DNA from: Pontibacter sp. SGAir0037
Lineage (GTDB): Bacteria > Bacteroidota > Bacteroidia > Cytophagales > Hymenobacteraceae
Assembly (NCBI RefSeq): GCF_005491705.1
Contig: NZ_CP028092.1
Span: 2,976,001-3,040,000, forward strand
Direction of reading: 5' to 3'
Length of the DNA: 64,000 bases
Position 1 is the stretch's first letter; each line of letters begins with the position of its first letter. Positions 56,365 to 62,744 of this stretch are shown here, piece by piece. A program made the position numbers and the translations under genes. The notes beneath the pieces are model-generated. The model did not search any database. It was given only the letters and a program-made list of their open reading frames with translations, and was not told where the DNA came from.

Positions 56365-56535
56365 TTATTCAAAACTTACAGACACAGTTCCTAGCGGAAG
56401 AGAGTATAAATCTTCTACATAAGCAGCATAGTTGTTTGCTGTTTGTTGGGGAGTCATGGGAGGAACAACCTCCATTTTTTTAGCATTGTCAAGAATTTGA
56501 CCATCTGCCACTACAGTTACCTTTACAGTGTTCAT
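56365..56535 (-). CDS. Small early prophage protein (56 aa)
   Basis: A 56-residue ORF beginning MNTVKVTVVADGQILDNAKK and ending LPLGTVSVSFE. It fills the gap between the HTPGPW gene and the lipoprotein gene, with 6- and 12-bp spacing. Beta-strand rich; function unknown. Confidence 0.5.
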   Translation of the reverse strand: MNTVKVTVVADGQILDNAKKMEVVPPMTPQQTANNYAAYVEDLYSLPLGTVSVSFE

Positions 56536-56547
56536 AAGAATTGCAGT

Positions 56548-56742
56548 TTAATTTTTAGTAGTATCTCTCAACCAAGTTTGCGCCATCACTGGCTTTTTTG
56601 CGGGTTTGTGCCTGCGATTCATTGCATAGCTTCTTTTATATGCCGGGCAGGTTGAAAAGGTCCTGTTGCACGAAAGCAAGCCAACTAAAACAATAATCAT
56701 AAGCATATAAGCGGTAAGGCGAAAAGTGAAATGCTTTTTCAT
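56548..56742 (-). CDS. CPAY-motif small lipoprotein of the prophage
   Basis: I start it at ATG 56742 (MKKHFTFRLTAYMLMIIVLVGLLSC): a signal sequence with lipobox LLSC. The mature part has STCPAYKRSYAMNRRHKPAKKP and is strongly basic. The CPAY element also follows the lipid Cys of the host lipoprotein at 6138. A lipoprotein among early genes may act at the envelope, for example in superinfection exclusion, but this is a guess. Confidence 0.6.
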   Translation of the reverse strand: MKKHFTFRLTAYMLMIIVLVGLLSCNRTFSTCPAYKRSYAMNRRHKPAKKPVMAQTWLRDTTKN

Positions 56743-56812
56743 TTGTAAATGAGTATAGAAGCCGTGGCAACTGTTTTGCAATTGCCTAACTAATCAGTAA
56801 AAGACTGGATGT

Positions 56813-57220
56813 TTAAGCGTGAGAAGAGTATGACCGCGCCGTCAATCCTAATGAAGTTTGCACGGCTATTTGCTTTGGTACATGCTCTGTTATAACTGCG
56901 TTCTGAAACCTCTCTACCCACTTAAAGTGCATGTAGCATATCTTTTGCCTGTACCAGTCAGTGTTAGGATACATTTTTTTTAGTACTGCTTTCATATAAG
57001 CGGCTTCTTTACCTGTAATAGTTAAAGAAAGACTGTCAGTTATATGCCTCAATAGGATATCCTGTGATCTAACACACTGCACAACTCCGATTTCCTTACT
57101 TCCTAACTGCACCTTGTATTGCTGCTCCAGTTTATACTTACCGCTGTCTACACGAACAGCAGGGAAGCACTCCAAGTGAAGTAAGTTGTTCGGATCTGAT
57201 GAATACTTAAGCGTTTCCAT
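56813..57220 (-). CDS. Early prophage protein, possibly ASCH-like (135 aa)
   Basis: A 135-residue protein. The stretch KYKLEQQYKVQLGSKEIGVVQCVRSQDILLRHITDSLSLTITGKEAAYMKAVLKKMYP has the order of strands and the final helix-MY-P element of small ASCH/PUA-like phage proteins. RNA or nucleotide binding would follow from that, but the match is by eye only. It overlaps its upstream neighbour by 14 bp. Confidence 0.5.
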   Translation of the reverse strand: METLKYSSDPNNLLHLECFPAVRVDSGKYKLEQQYKVQLGSKEIGVVQCVRSQDILLRHITDSLSLTITGKEAAYMKAVLKKMYPNTDWYRQKICYMHFKWVERFQNAVITEHVPKQIAVQTSLGLTARSYSSHA

Positions 57221-57449
57221 GAACTTGATCTTTAGGAAGTAGCTCTGACTCGTGTACTGTATAAGAATCTGTCTCAGGGTTAGTACCTGCCACGGGAAGC
57301 ACTACATAGAAGGAGTTGTACTTTTTAAGCACTGGTAAATCCTTGCCTTTAACATGCTCCTGAAAAAACTTTTCATCGCATCCGAACTGCTGATGAGTTA
57401 CCCGGTCATGAACCCTGATAGTTGCTGGATTTGTAGGAACTGTTAACAT
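57207..57449 (-). CDS. Early prophage protein (80 aa)
   Basis: An 80-residue protein (MLTVPTNPATIRVHDRVTHQQFGCDEKFF), later VLKKYNSFYVVLPVAG. A strong Shine-Dalgarno, AAGGAGG, lies 7 bp before the ATG, and it overlaps the preceding gene by 7 bp. Function unknown. Confidence 0.6.
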   Translation of the reverse strand: MLTVPTNPATIRVHDRVTHQQFGCDEKFFQEHVKGKDLPVLKKYNSFYVVLPVAGTNPETDSYTVHESELLPKDQVHGNA

Positions 57450-57895
57450 GATACAACCTCCTTTCTGGATACTGTAATAGCTGCTTTTTTCACCAATTTC
57501 CAGGCTTTCCTGAAGAACTCAAGAATATCACTAGATGATGTGGATACATTATATAACCCAGCATCCTTAACTATTTTTGTTAATTCTCTTATAGCTTCAC
57601 CATCACGGAGATCCATTGCCATTTGAGCTACCTTAAAATTCATGGTGAGGAGGTATACTTTAGTTTCAATTGGAATTCTATTAACTAGGGTTGTTGAATA
57701 GTTTAAAATGTCTCCCTCTCCAATGTCAATGATCTCAGACGCATTATTAGTCACTTTAATCTGAACCTGCCAAAAGGCTCCACCAGGTATTTGAACATCA
57801 CAAACCCTAAAAGTTTGAACTGAATTAGTTGACATTGCTACTTCAGTAGCATGCAAACAAGCATTACGAAGCTCACCTTTAACATTGAAATTCAT
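57443..57895 (-). CDS. Early prophage protein (150 aa)
   Basis: A 150-residue protein (MNFNVKGELRNACLHATEVAMSTNSVQTFRV) with a beta-rich first half and a helical second half (VAQMAMDLRDGEAIRELTKIVKD, DILEFFRKAWKLVKKAAITVSRK). The Shine-Dalgarno GGGAGG precedes the ATG, which overlaps the stop of the 49-residue gene. Not recognised. Confidence 0.6.
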   Translation of the reverse strand: MNFNVKGELRNACLHATEVAMSTNSVQTFRVCDVQIPGGAFWQVQIKVTNNASEIIDIGEGDILNYSTTLVNRIPIETKVYLLTMNFKVAQMAMDLRDGEAIRELTKIVKDAGLYNVSTSSSDILEFFRKAWKLVKKAAITVSRKEVVSC

Positions 57896-58041
57896 AACTT
57901 ATCCTCCCTTTTAGAATTTAAGCTATCAAGCCGTAAAATATGCACCGGTTTACCCAGTTGAGACTGCAGTTGGCAAGCAAGCTCAAGCAAAACCTTGTTT
58001 CGCCGCTTACCCTTTGATCCTATAAAAAATTTCACAGCCAT
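57892..58041 (-). CDS. Small early prophage protein (49 aa)
   Basis: A 49-residue basic ORF beginning MAVKFFIGSKGKRRNKVLLE and ending SLNSKREDKL. It fits exactly between the HTH gene (stop 58043) and the 150-residue gene (ATGA overlap). The GKRRNK segment might bind nucleic acid; no family known. Confidence 0.55.
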   Translation of the reverse strand: MAVKFFIGSKGKRRNKVLLELACQLQSQLGKPVHILRLDSLNSKREDKL

Positions 58042-58042
58042 A

Positions 58043-58288
58043 TTACGTACCTAAATTTTTGATTTTATTGACGTTATGCTTCGTTTTTGATAGGCTAGCC
58101 GCTTTATTAGCCTCTGCTTTAGCTATCAATGCATCCATAATTGGAGATTCTAGATCAAACTCTTTTAACACCATAGAAACTATCTGTGGGGAAACAGTTA
58201 AAGTGCTTGCCACTTCAGTTTTGTCACCATGCTTTAAATATTTGTCTAAAAGCTCCCTCAATTCAATTTTTTCTGCATTACTGATCAT
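58043..58288 (-). CDS. Small HTH regulator, Cro/CII-like position
   Basis: An 81-residue protein with an HTH-like segment KTEVASTLTVSPQIVSMVLKEF (about 23-44) and a basic tail. It is the first gene of the leftward early transcript and stands head-to-head with another HTH gene, the position of Cro or CII in lambdoid switches. Its promoter region carries the palindromic operator candidates. DNA binding is inferred. Confidence 0.7.
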   Translation of the reverse strand: MISNAEKIELRELLDKYLKHGDKTEVASTLTVSPQIVSMVLKEFDLESPIMDALIAKAEANKAASLSKTKHNVNKIKNLGT

Positions 58289-58309
58289 ATTTTGAATTTT
58301 GGTTTAATT

Positions 58310-58369
58310 ATTGTTTAAACGATTATTAAACATATACTAAACATTATTGAATAATGTTGTACAAATGTA
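58310..58369. promoter_or_regulatory. Lysis-lysogeny switch: early promoter and operator palindromes
   Basis: A minus-strand -7 box TACATTTG (58362-58369) matches TAnnTTTG. Directly downstream, where transcription would start, is a perfect 19-bp palindrome AACATTATTGAATAATGTT (58340-58358). A second, imperfect one centred on GTTTAAAC (58313-58320) follows. They lie between two divergent HTH genes, the expected place for repressor operators. Confidence 0.65.
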
Positions 58370-58470
58370 TTTAAATTTTAATCACAAACGCAAGAAATAT
58401 TGTTTAAAATATGTACAGAAATTTATACAACTCTCTTACAAACTTTGTACAACCAAAAAGAGAATTGTTT

Positions 58471-58857
58471 ATGGCTCATAGAGGAGAAATAGTTGAAGCT
58501 GTTGTAAGAAGTAGCGGTATATCTCTATCAAAACTTCATAAGAAGCTGAATATTAGTAGAGGCACCTTATACAACAAATTTGATGATGCTAATTTGGAAT
58601 ATGAATTTATTCTAGAGGTTGGCAGAATCATTCATCACGATTTCACGGAAGAATTCCCGAACATGTTCAATCCTGCAGGAGACGATAAACAAGATTCGAA
58701 TCAAATATCAGCCAATGATGTCTCTGAGGCTTCAAACAACTATTACCGCCCTCACACGCTAAAGGAATGCGAAAGAGCTTTGCTTAACCTGCAAAGCAAG
58801 TATATATCTCTGTTGGAGACGCATCAGGCTCTCTTAACATCTGTGAAGTCAAACTAA
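58471..58857 (+). CDS. HTH repressor-like regulator
   Basis: A 128-residue protein from ATG 58471 (MAHRGEIVEAVVRSSGISLSKLHKKLNISRGTLYNKFDDANL); the longer frame from 58411 adds 20 residues without conserved sequence. The HTH covers about residues 14-40. The C-terminal half is polar, with a helix (TLKECERALLNLQSKYISLLETHQALL) suited to dimerisation. No peptidase or LexA-like domain is present, so it is not a classical CI; it may control lysogeny together with the opposing HTH gene. Confidence 0.72.
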   Translation: MAHRGEIVEAVVRSSGISLSKLHKKLNISRGTLYNKFDDANLEYEFILEVGRIIHHDFTEEFPNMFNPAGDDKQDSNQISANDVSEASNNYYRPHTLKECERALLNLQSKYISLLETHQALLTSVKSN

Positions 58858-58879
58858 AATAGAAACCCATCTAAGAAGT

Positions 58880-59161
58880 ATGGATACAGGAGAAATGGAA
58901 AAGCAGATTGCCGCCGAAGCCATGGATCGCGGTTATTTGCTGCTGTTCAACAATTGGGATAACCAGGTACAGGTAAGTGGAAAAGAGTTATTCGAAAACC
59001 GCCAGAACTTAGAGATGGGTTTACTTACTGTTTTAGCTTTTGACCAGGTACATAACAAATGGTTTATGTATAGAAACAGAACATTAGAGGACGTTTGCAA
59101 AAGGGAAATAACAGATCATTTCGCCTCCAATAATTTCAGGATACATCATCAATCTGTATAA
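58880..59161 (+). CDS. Last prophage gene at the right end (93 aa), unknown
   Basis: A 93-residue protein (MDTGEMEKQIAAEAMDRGYLLLFNNWDNQVQVSGKELF) with FENRQNLEMGLLTVLAFDQVHNKWFMYRN in the middle. It follows the repressor-like gene by 22 bp on the same strand and probably shares its transcript, so it should be expressed in the lysogen. Not recognised. Confidence 0.6.
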   Translation: MDTGEMEKQIAAEAMDRGYLLLFNNWDNQVQVSGKELFENRQNLEMGLLTVLAFDQVHNKWFMYRNRTLEDVCKREITDHFASNNFRIHHQSV

Positions 59162-59173
59162 TTTTTCCCTATT

Positions 59174-59185
59174 ATTTCCCGAAAA
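59174..59185. other. Candidate attR core ATTTCCCGAAAA
   Basis: Exact 12-base match to 19488-19499. It lies 12 bp after the stop of the last prophage gene. Confidence 0.35.
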
Positions 59186-59222
59186 GCATATAAAATGCTG
59201 ATTATCAGCACCCCTTAACTTT

Positions 59223-59251
59223 AGTTAAAGAAAGGTTAAAGATATGTTAAA
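59223..59251. other. Right copy of the 29-bp GTTAA block; attR candidate
   Basis: AGTTAAAGAAAGGTTAAAG continues as ATATGTTAAA. It matches 19375-19403 at 27 of 29 bases, with GTTAA at 59224, 59235 and 59246 (11-bp step). It stands 11 bp beyond the stop of the transporter gene. Confidence 0.45.
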
Positions 59252-59262
59252 GTCTATATAAA

Positions 59263-60321
59263 CTACTCGCCCGACACATCTAATCCGGCTTTGCGTGCCT
59301 GAGCCTGTGCAATAATACTGGCAACCAACAACTGAAGCGCGTGGTACATCATAATGGGCAACAGCATAATACCAACCATATTGGCATCCGGGAAAATAAC
59401 TTTCGACATCACCGTGCCGTGCACCAGCGATTTTTTAGAACCGCAGAATACGGCTGTTACCTTGTCTTCGCGGCTAAAGCCAAGTACATTCCCAATACCT
59501 TGTATCAGCCCCAGCACCAGGAAAAACAAGAGCAGCATACTTGCCCCCAAAACCAGTAGGTTGAGCAGGCTGTAGTCTTCAAACATATTGCGGGCAAAAG
59601 ACTCGCAGAAGGAAGTATATACTATAATCAGGATAATAGTCTGGTCGAAGTAACGCAGCTTTTTCTTGTGCTTTTCGGCATAGGCTCCCCAGAAGCGGTG
59701 CAGAACAATCCCCAGCACTACGGGCAACAGGACCTGCAGCATCAGGTTCCCCATCACCTCCCAGATATCAAATCCTTCGGCATTCGTCGTCAGGAACAGG
59801 CTCATCCAGAGAGGCGTTATAAAAATACCCAGTAAGCTGGAGATACTGGCATTGAAAATAGCGGCAGGCATATTTCCGCCTGCAATAGACACCATCACCA
59901 CCGACGAAGAAACAGTAGACGGCAGCGCAGCCAGGTAAAAAGACCCCAGCCAAAGCAGCTCATAGTCGGTGCCAATAAAAAAACCGTGCAACAGAATCAG
60001 CAGCAAAGGAAACAGGATAAAGGTACTAAACTGTACCACCAGGTGGAGTTTCCAGGTACTCAGGCCAGCTTTTAATTTCTCAGGACTTAACCGCAAACCA
60101 TAGAAAAAAAATATGAGGGCAACGCCATAGTGAGCAATTTCACTTAGTGAGAAGGGGCCTTCCTGTATGCCGGGTGTTGGCCATATGTATGCCAGCACAA
60201 TCATACCAATGAGCGCACCTATAAACCAGTCGAAACCGGCTCTTGCTGCAAATGCTCCTATGCGGGGTAATAAACCTACTGCTTTTTCTGCTTCCTTTTC
60301 TTTTCGCTGCGGTGCTTTCAA
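59263..60321 (-). CDS. SBF-like bile acid:sodium symporter family protein (SLC10A7/YfeH type)
   Basis: A 352-residue transporter with about ten hydrophobic segments after a short cytosolic start. Marks of the SBF-like branch are YGVALIFFFYGLRLSPEKLKAGLSTWKLHL (about 85-115), LAALPSTVSSSVVMVSIAGGNMPAAIFNASISSLLGIFITP (about 130-170, with the TVSSS element) and AVFCGSKKSLVHGTVMSKVIFP (about 290-312). Substrate is not known. Its stop is next to the prophage right end, so the phage inserted in the gap between it and the GLPGLI operon. Confidence 0.88.
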   Translation of the reverse strand: MKAPQRKEKEAEKAVGLLPRIGAFAARAGFDWFIGALIGMIVLAYIWPTPGIQEGPFSLSEIAHYGVALIFFFYGLRLSPEKLKAGLSTWKLHLVVQFSTFILFPLLLILLHGFFIGTDYELLWLGSFYLAALPSTVSSSVVMVSIAGGNMPAAIFNASISSLLGIFITPLWMSLFLTTNAEGFDIWEVMGNLMLQVLLPVVLGIVLHRFWGAYAEKHKKKLRYFDQTIILIIVYTSFCESFARNMFEDYSLLNLLVLGASMLLLFFLVLGLIQGIGNVLGFSREDKVTAVFCGSKKSLVHGTVMSKVIFPDANMVGIMLLPIMMYHALQLLVASIIAQAQARKAGLDVSGE

Positions 60322-60350
60322 GTGAATAAAGGTAAGTGCGTGATAAAATT

Positions 60351-60389
60351 AAATAAAGGCTGCGCTACCGGGTAGCGCAGCCTTTATTT
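60351..60389. terminator. Terminator after the transglycosylase gene, perfect 19-bp inverted repeat
   Basis: AAATAAAGGCTGCGCTACC (60351-60369) is repeated in exact inverse at 60371-60389 with a single central base. The stem has a GC-rich core and an AAATAAA/TTTATTT base, usable in both directions. It closes the gene ending at 60400. Confidence 0.88.
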
Positions 60390-60399
60390 CTACTATTTT

Positions 60400-62460
60400 C
60401 TAAAACCCCAGCATATCTATTGTTTCCAGTTCCAACTGCTCTTCTTCCTCCTCCTGGTTTTCGGCATCTGGTGCGGTAACAATCAGATCGCGTGCCCGGC
60501 CATAAAGCCTTACATTCGGGTATAAGTTCTCATATTCTTCCTGCGATATAAGGCCTCTTCTTACCATAATACCTGAGATCAGCCGGAAATAACCAGCTTT
60601 GTAGCTCCGCAGGTTGCCGTAGTTATCAAACGAAGACCTGAACCGTTTTGGGCTTGGTATAATGCTCGTTAAGAAGATAGCTTCTGCCAGGTTGAGTTCA
60701 GAAGGCTGCTTACCAAAATAAAACCGGGAGGCATCTTTGGCACCGTATACATCCGGCCCCCATTCAATTATGTTCAGGTACACCTCAAACATGCGGTTTT
60801 TCGACACCAGGTCCAGGTTTTCGATCAGCCATACAATTATAGCCTCCTCCACCTTACGTGCCAGGTTCTTTTTGCGCGTCAGGAACACGTTCTTCACCAG
60901 CTGCATGGATAGTGTACTGCCTCCCCGCACAAAGGCTCCCTCTTTTAAATTTACAACAATAGCCTGCCGTATGGCTTCTTCATGAAAGCCGTTGTGCCGA
61001 TAAAACCCGGCATCTTCAGCGGTTAAAATAGCATTGCGCAGGTAAGGCGATACTTCGCCGATCCGTACAAAGAAGTTATTGGCAGGTCCTACTGTAAAAG
61101 TTCTGACAGGTTTTCCGTACTCATACACGGTGTGGGTAAAGGTGCCGTTTATCTTTTCCAGATTGGTGTTACCATACTGCACAATCTTAAAATCTTTGGA
61201 GGCATCCAGATCAGAATCGAACTTCACGCTATCCACCTGCGCCATATCCACATGAAAGTTCATCTTATACTGCAAAGTTCCTGTAGCCCTGATCCCTTCC
61301 AGATTCTCGAACAAGCCAACCGGCAACGACTCAAAAAAATCATTGGCAGGCACCGCCTTGGTTTTTACTTTCAGATCGATAATTTTGGAAGAGGCATCCT
61401 GGTAAACGGCATACACATTCGCCACCGCTTTGTTTACCCGCACCTCGGTCAGGCTATCCACTGCATAGTAGTTTGGCCCAAGGGTTACTACATAATTTAC
61501 AGCACTTTCCTTTATCAGAATGTCTTCATCTGCCAGCTTTGTATGGTTTACCACCAGGTTATTCAGCATAGCTGAGCCTCGCACCGTAAGCCTCTCGTTG
61601 CGGTAATTCTTATCCTTCAGGCTTACATGCAGCGTATCAAATGTAACGTTACCGCCAAACTTCTTTTCTACATACGGTATCTGGATTCCTTTACTATCGG
61701 CTGCATACAAGCTGGCTGCGATGTTATAGTCACGCGGATCAATGGTGCCCCGCACCCGCATATTATTTACCAGCGTGTCAATTCTGATTGTAAGTTCTGT
61801 GTTAATGTTTCCGTCCTCTATTACCAAAGAAGGCATCCTGACATCGATGGTGCGGTTATCTGATTTATACGAAACATTCAGATTCTTAAAATCTACCTGA
61901 TCCGGGGTATTATCAAAAGCCGTTTCAATCAGATTGTTGAGTAGTTTCCCATAGTTTCTGCTGCCTTTGCTGGTTGTATCTACGGGTTCCTCCTGGTCTC
62001 TCTTCATTAAAAAAGAAAAGTTATCCTGATCACCGTGTTTAATAGCTGTAAGATAACCATTGGCTACTTCGAGGCGATAGAATACGATTCTGCCCTTAAA
62101 AATAGAGCGAAGACTAACGCTGGCATGCACATTATCAGTTGTAAACAGGGTATCTCCCTGGTGAGGCACCAAAGCAATGCCCTTGATAGCAACGGTTCTC
62201 AGGTTTACAAAATCTGCGCTTTCAATCGTAAAGTCAACCGGGTATTTGTTTTCTACCTTTGTTATCACCCGGTTTATCGTATAGGTTAACACCCTGCTTC
62301 TAAACATGATAAGCAAGACAACCGAAAGCAGAAGCAGTCCAACAAGTACGCCTGCTCCAATTAATATTCTTTTTTTCAATCTCTGGTCCACAATATAGTG
62401 CTGCGAATTACGCAATAAGAATCTGTTTGTAAAACGATGCAACAGATAATATTTAAACAC
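60400..62460 (-). CDS. AsmA-like domain fused to a GT51 peptidoglycan glycosyltransferase
   Basis: A 686-residue envelope protein. One membrane helix (about 30-52, RILIGAGVLVGLLLLSVVLLIMF) is followed by a long beta-rich part (about 55-440) of the AsmA/DUF748 kind (VDFTIESADFVNLRTVAIKGIALVPH, VDFKNLNVSYKSDNRTIDVRMPSLVIEDG). A GT51 domain follows (about 455-640): TAEDAGFYRHNGFHEEAIRQAI with the catalytic Glu, RGGSTLSMQLVKNVFLTRKKNLARKVEEAII, and FEVYLNIIEWGPDVYGAKDASRFYFGK. There is no transpeptidase domain, so it is a monofunctional, MtgA-like enzyme with a periplasmic extension. Confidence 0.88.
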   Translation of the reverse strand: MFKYYLLHRFTNRFLLRNSQHYIVDQRLKKRILIGAGVLVGLLLLSVVLLIMFRSRVLTYTINRVITKVENKYPVDFTIESADFVNLRTVAIKGIALVPHQGDTLFTTDNVHASVSLRSIFKGRIVFYRLEVANGYLTAIKHGDQDNFSFLMKRDQEEPVDTTSKGSRNYGKLLNNLIETAFDNTPDQVDFKNLNVSYKSDNRTIDVRMPSLVIEDGNINTELTIRIDTLVNNMRVRGTIDPRDYNIAASLYAADSKGIQIPYVEKKFGGNVTFDTLHVSLKDKNYRNERLTVRGSAMLNNLVVNHTKLADEDILIKESAVNYVVTLGPNYYAVDSLTEVRVNKAVANVYAVYQDASSKIIDLKVKTKAVPANDFFESLPVGLFENLEGIRATGTLQYKMNFHVDMAQVDSVKFDSDLDASKDFKIVQYGNTNLEKINGTFTHTVYEYGKPVRTFTVGPANNFFVRIGEVSPYLRNAILTAEDAGFYRHNGFHEEAIRQAIVVNLKEGAFVRGGSTLSMQLVKNVFLTRKKNLARKVEEAIIVWLIENLDLVSKNRMFEVYLNIIEWGPDVYGAKDASRFYFGKQPSELNLAEAIFLTSIIPSPKRFRSSFDNYGNLRSYKAGYFRLISGIMVRRGLISQEEYENLYPNVRLYGRARDLIVTAPDAENQEEEEEQLELETIDMLGF

Positions 62461-62719
62461 TCCTATATAGAAGCATTACCTGTTATGTCACCTCCTCATA
62501 CGGTTTTATACTTCTTTAGATATTAAACCGCCCTGTCGGCGTGTCCTCCTGCTTGCAAGCATAGTGCCAGAGGCACCCGCTCCTTGGTTTACTATTCTGC
62601 ATTAACGCAGGAAAGTACAATTTTATACACGTAGCACGAGCAGATAAGTTGTACTTCGCTATCCAAAGTACTTCTCTAATTAAATAGAAAGCTTTTTAGC
62701 TTGGTTCGGCAAAGCTACT

Positions 62720-62727
62720 TATCTTTG
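62720..62727 (+). promoter_or_regulatory. -7 box of purB
   Basis: TATCTTTG matches TAnnTTTG exactly and lies 17 bp before the ATG at 62745. Upstream is a TTTT at 62694-62697 at a slightly long spacing. The rest of 62461-62719 shows nothing that I can support. Confidence 0.55.
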
Positions 62728-62744
62728 AACAAAGTTATACCTGC

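Larger units (their letters stand above)
19404..59222. mobile_element. Prophage of about 40 kb (tailed phage, siphovirus-like)
   Basis: It is bounded on the left by a tyrosine integrase and on the right by a divergent repressor pair plus one small gene. It contains large and small terminase, portal, protease-scaffold, capsid, tape measure, tail fibres, lysis genes, primase-helicase and a methyltransferase, so it looks complete. A long tape measure with no sheath protein points to a non-contractile tail. The exact ends are uncertain: candidates are the 29-bp imperfect repeat 19375-19403/59223-59251 and the exact 12-bp repeat 19488-19499/59174-59185. It lies between the GLPGLI operon and a transporter gene, not in a tRNA. 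Confidence 0.93.
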
